DNA of 10,770 nucleotides, from contig JAHIEN010000034.1 of assembly GCA_018901615.1 (NCBI GenBank), forward strand, positions 1 through 10,770. The letters are read 5' to 3'. The position numbers were made by a program, and so were the translations under genes. The notes under the pieces were generated by a model that saw nothing but the letters and a program-made list of their open reading frames with translations, did no database searches and was not told where the DNA came from. Below are positions 7,001 to 10,770 of the stretch, piece by piece. This stretch comes from Candidatus Omnitrophota bacterium (lineage in GTDB: Bacteria > Omnitrophota > Gorgyraeia > Gorgyraeales > Gorgyraeaceae). Numbering within the stretch: the stretch's first letter is position 1; each line of letters opens with the position of its first letter.

Positions 7001-7185
7001 GTCCCTGCGATGTTCGTGTTGAAGCGGAAGATTTTGGACCAACGCCAAAAAAAAGGGAGCCTGGCTTAGGCGTGGCTGTAGACCTTGTAATTTTAAATAG
7101 CAAGGGAACAATAAGCGCCTTACAGGGCACCCACCTGCTTTAAGGGTTCATTAATACATCCTTTCACACGGCATAAGTGGGGATT
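7001..7185 (+). ncRNA. ssrS: 6S RNA, regulator of RNA polymerase holoenzyme
   Basis: 6S RNA mimics an open promoter and sequesters sigma70-RNA polymerase in slow growth. The 308-nt gap between pheT and rarA has no protein gene but holds this candidate. Its 5' part CCCTGCGATGTTCGTG matches the 6S start I know from proteobacteria, and the 3' part carries CACCCACCTGC and AAGGGTTCA. Bases 7002-7024 pair with 7161-7183 as the long closing stem: TCCC with GGGA at the base, CGTGT (7015-7019) with ACACG, GAAG with CTTT at the inner end, with small bulges between. Inside lie an unpaired central region and an arm with CCAACGCC/GGCGTGG and a terminal hairpin CCTTG/CAAGG (7083-7104). The size of about 185 nt is typical. 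A near-ideal promoter fits, and so does the rarA neighbour: as I recall, 6S RNA lies near the rarA homologue in Bacillus too. Exact ends are estimates. Confidence 0.85.
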
Positions 7186-7233
7186 TATTTTATTTAGGTG
7201 AAAACTCTTAAAAGTTTTCACCTAAATAAAATA
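7186..7233 (+). terminator. Perfect 21-bp hairpin after the 6S RNA
   Basis: Bases 7186-7206 are exactly complementary to 7213-7233, leaving a 6-nt loop CTTAAA. The stem is AT-rich except for AGGTG/CACCT in its middle. It begins immediately after the 6S closing stem, so it probably defines or protects the 6S 3' end. There is no U-run after it (ATCCTGAG follows), so it may be a processing or partial termination signal, or a palindromic insertion, rather than a classical terminator. Confidence 0.55.
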
Positions 7234-7254
7234 TCCTGAGCGTAGTCGAAGGAT
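7233..7254 (+). repeat. CCTGAGCGTAGTCGAAGG palindrome over the rarA ribosome-binding site
   Basis: ATCCT (7233-7237) pairs with AGGAT (7250-7254). Inside, tandem G.A/A.G oppositions (7238-7239 against 7248-7249) and a G-C pair close a CGTAGT loop. This CCTGAGCG(A/T)AGTCGAAGG sequence resembles a palindrome seen between genes in many bacterial genomes. Its right arm contains AAGGA (7249-7253), the only ribosome-binding site of rarA, so folding would hide it. Confidence 0.65.
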
Positions 7255-7260
7255 TCTTAT

Positions 7261-8589
7261 TTGAACATGTCCGACCTTTTTGTATCCCAGAAAAAACAAT
7301 CGGAAAATCAGCCTTTGGCCGTGCGCATGAGGCCCAGAGACCTAAAAGAATTTGTCGGCCAGGCCCATATCCTGGGAGAAGGAAAGCTTTTGCGCAGGGC
7401 CATAGATGCTGACAGGATTACTTCCCTCGTGCTCTATGGGCCGCCTGGTACAGGCAAGACTGCCCTTGCTCATGTCATAGCAAGTGTCACAGATGCTTTT
7501 TTTCATGAGATAAACGCGGTTAGTTCCAATGTCCAGGAGCTTAGAGATGCCATAAGGGCCTGCAAAGAGCGTGCGAGAGTAAATAACAAAAAGACGATAC
7601 TTTTTATAGATGAGATACACAGGTTTAACAAGGCCCAGCAGGACGTATTGATGCCGGATGTGGAATCAGGAAACCCTGTGCTGATAGGCGCAACCACGCA
7701 CAATCCTTTTTTCTCGCTCGTCTCAGCGCTTATCTCGCGCTCCATTGTTTTTGAGTTAAAAAAACTTTCCAGAGAAGAGATAATCATTATATTAAAACGG
7801 GCTATTAAAGATAAAGATAGAGGCCTGGGGGGCATGAAGATAAAGATCCAGGAAGAGACCCTGGCGTTTTTAGCAGAGGCGGCAGACGGAGACGCCAGAA
7901 GAGCGCTTAGCGCGTTAGAAATAGGGGGTCTGACCACAAAACCAGGTAAGGACGATATTATAGACTTTAATATAAAGGCAGCGCAGGAGTCTATACAAAA
8001 AAAGGCTGTTGTATACGATAAGGATGAGGATGGACATTATGATACTGTGTCAGCTTTTATCAAGAGCATGCGCGGTTCTGACCCGGACGCAAGTCTCTAC
8101 TGGCTGGCAAAGATGTTGTATGCGGGTGAGGACCCCAGGTTTATTGCGCGGCGCATTGTTATATGCGCTGCAGAAGACGTGGGCAATGCTGACCCGCAGG
8201 CCCTGGTACTGGCCAATGCGGCGTTCCAAGTGTCTGAATTTGTTGGTATGCCTGAGGCGAGGATCCCTTTGGCGCAGGCCGTATGTTATATTGCGTGCGC
8301 GCCCAAAAGCAACGCGGCTTACCTCGGCATTGATAAGGCAATGAAAGATGTCGAGGAGTCCAGGACAATGGAGGTGCCGATTCACTTGAAAGACGCGAAC
8401 TATCCTGGCGCGAAAAAACTAGGCCATGGAGAAGGTTATAAATACAGCCATCAATATAAAGACCATTACGTGAAACAAGAGTATATCCCGGATAAAAAGA
8501 GATACTATGAGCCAACAGATTCCGGGTATGAGAAGAAGATAAAGGAATACCTTGATCGTATTAGAAACGAAAGAGGTTTGGATGAATAG
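7261..8589 (+). CDS. rarA: Replication-associated recombination protein A (AAA+ ATPase RarA/MgsA)
   Basis: RarA is a clamp-loader-like AAA+ ATPase that acts at stalled replication forks and DNA ends. The 442-residue protein has full family length. It opens with PLAVRMRPRDLKEFVGQ, then Walker A GPPGTGKT (60-67), Walker B ILFIDEIHRFNKAQQD (113-128), sensor 1 GATTHNP (143-149), arginine-finger region ALISRS (156-161) and sensor 2 GDARRALSALE. The C-terminal tetramerisation part is typical: ARRIVICAAEDVGNADPQAL, PEARIPLAQAV, and the near-C-terminal YPGAKKLGHGEGYKYSH. AAGGA (7249-7253) lies 7 nt before a TTG at 7261, which I take as start; an ATG two codons on (7267) is the alternative. It lies downstream of 6S RNA and overlaps the next gene by 8 nt, so the two are translationally coupled. 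Confidence 0.95.
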   Translation: MNMSDLFVSQKKQSENQPLAVRMRPRDLKEFVGQAHILGEGKLLRRAIDADRITSLVLYGPPGTGKTALAHVIASVTDAFFHEINAVSSNVQELRDAIRACKERARVNNKKTILFIDEIHRFNKAQQDVLMPDVESGNPVLIGATTHNPFFSLVSALISRSIVFELKKLSREEIIIILKRAIKDKDRGLGGMKIKIQEETLAFLAEAADGDARRALSALEIGGLTTKPGKDDIIDFNIKAAQESIQKKAVVYDKDEDGHYDTVSAFIKSMRGSDPDASLYWLAKMLYAGEDPRFIARRIVICAAEDVGNADPQALVLANAAFQVSEFVGMPEARIPLAQAVCYIACAPKSNAAYLGIDKAMKDVEESRTMEVPIHLKDANYPGAKKLGHGEGYKYSHQYKDHYVKQEYIPDKKRYYEPTDSGYEKKIKEYLDRIRNERGLDE

Positions 8590-9580
8590 AAGGGCTGTGG
8601 CGTTATTTTCCGGTGGCCTTGACAGCATGCTCGCGATCAAGCTCATGATAGAGCAGGGGACAGAGGTCCATGCCCTGAACTTCCTGACAGTATTCTGCAC
8701 CTGCACCTCAAAGGGTTGCATGCATCAGGCAACAAAGGCGGCAAAAGAACTTGGCGTGCCGTTAAAAGTGATGAACATAACAATGGAGTATATGGAGATA
8801 GTCAAAAATCCAAAACATGGCCGTGGCAGGAATATGAACCCCTGTATCGACTGCAGGGTCTTTACATTTATAAAGGCCAGGGAGTATATGTATGAGATAG
8901 GCGCGTCGTTTGTCATAACTGGCGAGGTGTTGGGCCAGAGGCCCATGTCACAGAGAAGACAGGCAATGGAGACAATAGAGCGTGAATCAGGATTAAAAGG
9001 CCTTATCGTGAGGCCCTTATCCGCAAATCTCTTTGAACCTACAATACCTGAAAAAATGGGCATTGTCGACAGGGCAAAGCTTCTGGATATCCAGGGCCGC
9101 CAGCGCGAGCGCCAGTTTAAATTAGCGGAAAAGTTAGGCATCAATGATTATCCGTGCCCAGCGGGAGGATGTCTTTTAACAGACAAAGGTTTTTCTAACA
9201 GGCTGAAAGATTTGTTTAAGTACAGGACTGATTATGAACTTAGTGACCTTCATCTATTAAAGACAGGCAGGCAGTTTAGGATTTCTGAAAGCGCGAAGCT
9301 TATTGTAGGCAGGGATGAAAAAGAAAATAAAGCGCTTCTGAACTTTGCGGAGCCTGGAGATCATATCTTTGATGTCGTTGATATCCCGAGCCCGGTAGGC
9401 CTGGCAAGAGGGAGGCTGGGCGAAACAGAAATCCAGTCGATAGCCTCTATCATGACAAGATATTCAGACGCCCTGACAGAAAAGGCAAAGGTATCCTACA
9501 GGATACTACCTTCCGAACAATTGGAGACATTGACCTCAGCCCCAGCCACAGAACCAGCCCTAAGCTCAATCAGGATCTAG
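8582..9580 (+). CDS. PP-loop ATPase with divergent C-terminal NFACT-R-like domain, probable tRNA thiolation enzyme
   Basis: Probably adenylates a tRNA uridine for sulfur transfer, as MnmA/ThiI relatives do. From the ATG at 8582 the product has 332 residues. The PP-loop SGGLDS is at 10-15 after the AVALF strand, followed by a thiouridylase-type fold with FVITGEVLGQRPMSQRR (110-126). Seven cysteines are placed in pairs or motifs: FCTC (C39, C41), C46, NPCIDC (C88, C91) and CPAGGC (C192, C197). The C-terminal part includes VGRDEKENKALL...AEPGDHIFDVVD (242-267), which resembles the NFACT-R RNA-binding domain; fusions of PP-loop enzymes with this domain are described. The NPCxxC pair recalls MnmA and cluster-binding thiolases, so a [4Fe-4S] cluster is plausible but inferred. 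AAGAGG (8571-8576) and an 8-nt overlap with rarA support the ATG at 8582; a TTG at 8552 is less likely. The last 20 residues are low-complexity. The exact nucleoside is unknown. Confidence 0.85.
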   Translation: MNRRAVALFSGGLDSMLAIKLMIEQGTEVHALNFLTVFCTCTSKGCMHQATKAAKELGVPLKVMNITMEYMEIVKNPKHGRGRNMNPCIDCRVFTFIKAREYMYEIGASFVITGEVLGQRPMSQRRQAMETIERESGLKGLIVRPLSANLFEPTIPEKMGIVDRAKLLDIQGRQRERQFKLAEKLGINDYPCPAGGCLLTDKGFSNRLKDLFKYRTDYELSDLHLLKTGRQFRISESAKLIVGRDEKENKALLNFAEPGDHIFDVVDIPSPVGLARGRLGETEIQSIASIMTRYSDALTEKAKVSYRILPSEQLETLTSAPATEPALSSIRI

Positions 9581-9664
9581 CACCTTAGACGCGGCCTTGC
9601 CTGATCATATTAAGGAGAAACGCCCTAAAAAAGCAGTAAAATCTCTTTCATAAGAGCTATTTCT

Positions 9665-9674
9665 GTGGTATAAT
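9665..9674 (+). promoter_or_regulatory. Extended -10 promoter for the AT-rich gene
   Basis: TATAAT (9669-9674) is a perfect -10 box and is preceded by TGG (9666-9668), the extended -10 form. A -35 box is weak (TTTCAT at 9646-9651, 17 nt away). The predicted start near 9681 gives a leader of about 60 nt before the ATG at 9743/9746. Confidence 0.65.
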
Positions 9675-9700
9675 TATATTCAAAGTATAAATAGGTCTAT

Positions 9701-9733
9701 ATAGCCTTAATAGAAGGGAAAGGCTATTTTTTT
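9701..9733 (+). terminator. Hairpin plus U-run in the leader: terminator or attenuator
   Basis: ATAGCCTT (9701-9708) and AAGGCTAT (9720-9727) form a perfect 8-bp stem with an 11-nt loop, followed by an uninterrupted run of T from 9727 to 9733. This is a standard intrinsic terminator shape. It lies between the -10 box at 9669-9674 and the start codon at 9743/9746. It either ends transcripts coming from the PP-loop gene or attenuates transcription started at 9681. Confidence 0.6.
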
Positions 9734-9745
9734 GGGTGGATTATG

Positions 9746-10558
9746 ATGAGGATTAGAAAAGGGTACAATATAAGATTAATTTCTTTAACCGTGGCCTTTT
9801 GTTTTATATTAAATAGTAATATATATGCTACAGGTTCTCCCGTCAACTCACATCTTAGAGTACCCATGCAGATTGAGAAAAAAAGAATCTTTGAAGCACA
9901 AAGAATATTTTTACGAGATAAACTGAAAAGAATTCCGGCAGATGTAGCAATAACTGTTGGTTTGTCTACGATATTCTTGATATATGCTACTATAGGAACA
10001 CTTGAACGACATAACTCCTCTGAACACAGGTTAAATGCAATAGAGTATGTAATTGATAAATTAACAAATTTCAAGTGTCAGCTCATCAGTCCTCACGCAG
10101 ATGTTTCCAATATAGAGCCAGGAGATATTAATCTTTTATTATCTGCGCATGGTTCAAGCGGAGATTTTATAGAACTTATACCTGTTTTAGATAAAATTTT
10201 CGAGAAAGCAAAGAACGATAATAAAAAAATCATATTGTATACAGAAAATAGCCCTCCTACAACAAAAGAAGGTATAAGCGTTGTTTTTCCTGATTTGGAT
10301 ATTGAGAAAGTATTCGAAGATATTAGATATGAAAGAGAATTTTGGGAAAGGATAAAAGAAAGCCACAAAATATATTTGACTTATTACGAGCGAATTTTAA
10401 AAGAAGATGTAGAAATATTACCAGGTGAAGATTTCAAACTAGATTCTCAAATGGGCTTTCTTCTATTTATGCAAAGATATATGCAAGGCAAAAGTTTTGA
10501 TGGTTACGATTTATCTGTTATTCCAGAACAGGCTTCTTTAAATACCCCGTTTTTTTAG
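9746..10558 (+). CDS. AT-rich exported or membrane-anchored protein of unknown function
   Basis: Function not recognised. Two ATGs stand in tandem (9743, 9746); the second is better spaced from GGGTGGA (9734-9740). The 270-residue product has a basic N-terminus, a hydrophobic signal segment (about 11-28) ending NIYA, then SPVNSHLRVPM, a short motif I associate with exported Omnitrophota proteins. A second hydrophobic segment (about 67-84) could anchor it in the membrane. The remaining 180 residues look soluble, with alternating strands and helices: INLLLSAHGSSGDFIELIPVLD, KKIILYTENSPPT, a charged helix with YEREFWERIKESHKIYL, and GFLLFMQRYMQGKSFDGYDL. Two 60-base stretches counted (10141-10260) are about 32% GC, against 50% in a sampled pheT line, suggesting separate ancestry. 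An esterase or hydrolase-like fold is possible from LLLSAHGS but I cannot support it. Confidence 0.75.
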   Translation: MRIRKGYNIRLISLTVAFCFILNSNIYATGSPVNSHLRVPMQIEKKRIFEAQRIFLRDKLKRIPADVAITVGLSTIFLIYATIGTLERHNSSEHRLNAIEYVIDKLTNFKCQLISPHADVSNIEPGDINLLLSAHGSSGDFIELIPVLDKIFEKAKNDNKKIILYTENSPPTTKEGISVVFPDLDIEKVFEDIRYEREFWERIKESHKIYLTYYERILKEDVEILPGEDFKLDSQMGFLLFMQRYMQGKSFDGYDLSVIPEQASLNTPFF

Positions 10559-10563
10559 CGATA

Positions 10564-10640
10564 GTGACCTCAAACAGAAGGGTTAATTAACTTTAGAGGC
10601 AATATACCTAAAAAGTAGTATAATGCCTAAAGGAGGTCAC
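10564..10640 (+). repeat. 8-bp inverted repeat whose right arm holds the transposase ribosome-binding site
   Basis: GTGACCTC (10564-10571) and GAGGTCAC (10633-10640) are exact inverted copies separated by 61 nt. The right arm overlaps the AGGAGG ribosome-binding site (10631-10636) of the following reading frame. The left arm starts 6 nt after the stop codon of the AT-rich gene and may lie at or near the left end of a mobile element. Confidence 0.5.
10619..10624 (+). promoter_or_regulatory. Possible -10 box of the transposase gene
   Basis: TATAAT at 10619-10624 is a perfect -10 hexamer, with a start expected near 10631, right at the AGGAGG. No convincing -35 box lies 16-18 nt upstream and there is no TG extension, so this is only a candidate. 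Confidence 0.35.
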
Positions 10641-10642
10641 CA

Positions 10643-10770
10643 TTGGAACCTATTATGAATACAAACTCAAAGAAAGAACGCTTAAAACTTACACCAGAGC
10701 AGCTCTTCAACGTCTACCTGGAATGCAACGCACCTGGCGCTCCAGTGAAGCCAATTCTGGAACGCTACGG
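10643..10770 (+). CDS. Probable transposase or HTH protein, N-terminal fragment cut by the window end
   Basis: The open frame starts with TTG at 10643, 6 nt after a perfect AGGAGG (10631-10636), and runs off the window after 42 codons; an in-frame ATG at 10655 is the alternative start. The visible product MEPIMNTNSKKERLKLTPEQ is followed by FNVYLECNAPGAPVKPILERYG. The pattern LTPEQ-(x)3-VYLE-(x)n-APVKPILERYG resembles the N-terminal helix-turn-helix of IS3-type OrfA-like proteins, where such a helix precedes a second domain. Base composition returns to about half GC, unlike the AT-rich gene before it. The call rests on a short stretch, so a non-transposase HTH protein remains possible. Confidence 0.55.
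   Translation, partial: MEPIMNTNSKKERLKLTPEQLFNVYLECNAPGAPVKPILERY

Noticed and set aside
8009..8515. Several open frames on both strands inside rarA
   Set aside because: rarA is intact and conserved through this stretch; the other frames show no domains and merely reflect codon bias.
8552..8581. TTG at 8552 as start of the PP-loop gene
   Set aside because: The PP-loop strand begins just after the ATG at 8582, which has its own AAGAGG; a 38-nt overlap with rarA is less likely.
9580..9660. Small gene after the AAGGAG at about 9611-9616
   Set aside because: No start codon follows at a usable distance and the downstream frames close quickly; the AAGGAG appears to be chance or a remnant.
9746..10558. 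Erythromycin-esterase, ChaN or hydrolase assignment for the AT-rich gene
   Set aside because: The LLLSAHGSSG stretch only loosely recalls such folds and no catalytic set could be traced, so no function is given.
1..10770. CRISPR array or tRNA gene
   Set aside because: No regularly spaced repeats were seen, and no gap outside the 6S RNA locus and the right end is long enough to show a cloverleaf; none of these has a TTCRANY T-loop signature that I could find.

Overview
The window looks like a stretch of chromosome from an uncultivated bacterium, most likely Candidatus Omnitrophota. This placement is inference. It rests on the lineage-flavoured secreted-protein motif TLTTYYPAPYGAYNEL, on an exported protein whose mature start contains SHLRVPM, on heavy use of AGG arginine codons in the housekeeping genes, and on many short palindromes between genes. 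Gene density is high and all supported genes lie on the + strand.

Layout: (1) 1-1031 is the conserved translation cluster infC (5' end cut by the window edge) - rpmI - rplT. (2) 1067-3135 is a two-gene potassium uptake unit, a TrkH/KtrB-type channel followed by its RCK regulatory subunit KtrA/TrkA. It ends at a terminator-like hairpin and a second palindrome. (3) 3256-6952 holds pheS and pheT, the two subunits of phenylalanyl-tRNA synthetase. A small secreted-protein gene of a quite different kind sits between them. The PheT is short and appears to lack the EMAP/OB-fold tRNA-binding insert. (4) 6953-7260 has no gene for protein but carries a well-supported 6S RNA (ssrS), driven by a near-consensus sigma70 promoter with an extended -10. 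It is followed by a perfect 21-bp hairpin and a smaller palindrome that overlaps the rarA ribosome-binding site. (5) 7261-9580 is rarA, overlapping by 8 nt a PP-loop ATPase gene with a divergent C-terminal NFACT-R-like domain, probably a tRNA thiolation enzyme. (6) From about 9600 the character changes: an AT-rich gene for an exported or membrane-anchored protein of unknown function, preceded by an extended -10 promoter and a hairpin/U-run, then the first 42 codons of a probable transposase reading out of the window.

Functionally the left 9.6 kb is housekeeping: translation initiation, ribosomal proteins, Phe-tRNA charging, tRNA modification, K+ homeostasis, RNA polymerase regulation by 6S RNA and replication-fork repair. 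The accessory items are the gene between pheS and pheT, the dispersed palindromes, and the AT-rich gene plus mobile element at the right edge. I see no CRISPR array, tRNA gene or multi-gene defence system. The points most worth a second look are the 6S RNA locus, the domain-deleted PheT, the secreted gene inside the phe operon, the cysteine-rich PP-loop/NFACT-R protein, and a possible fold-back control of the transposase start.
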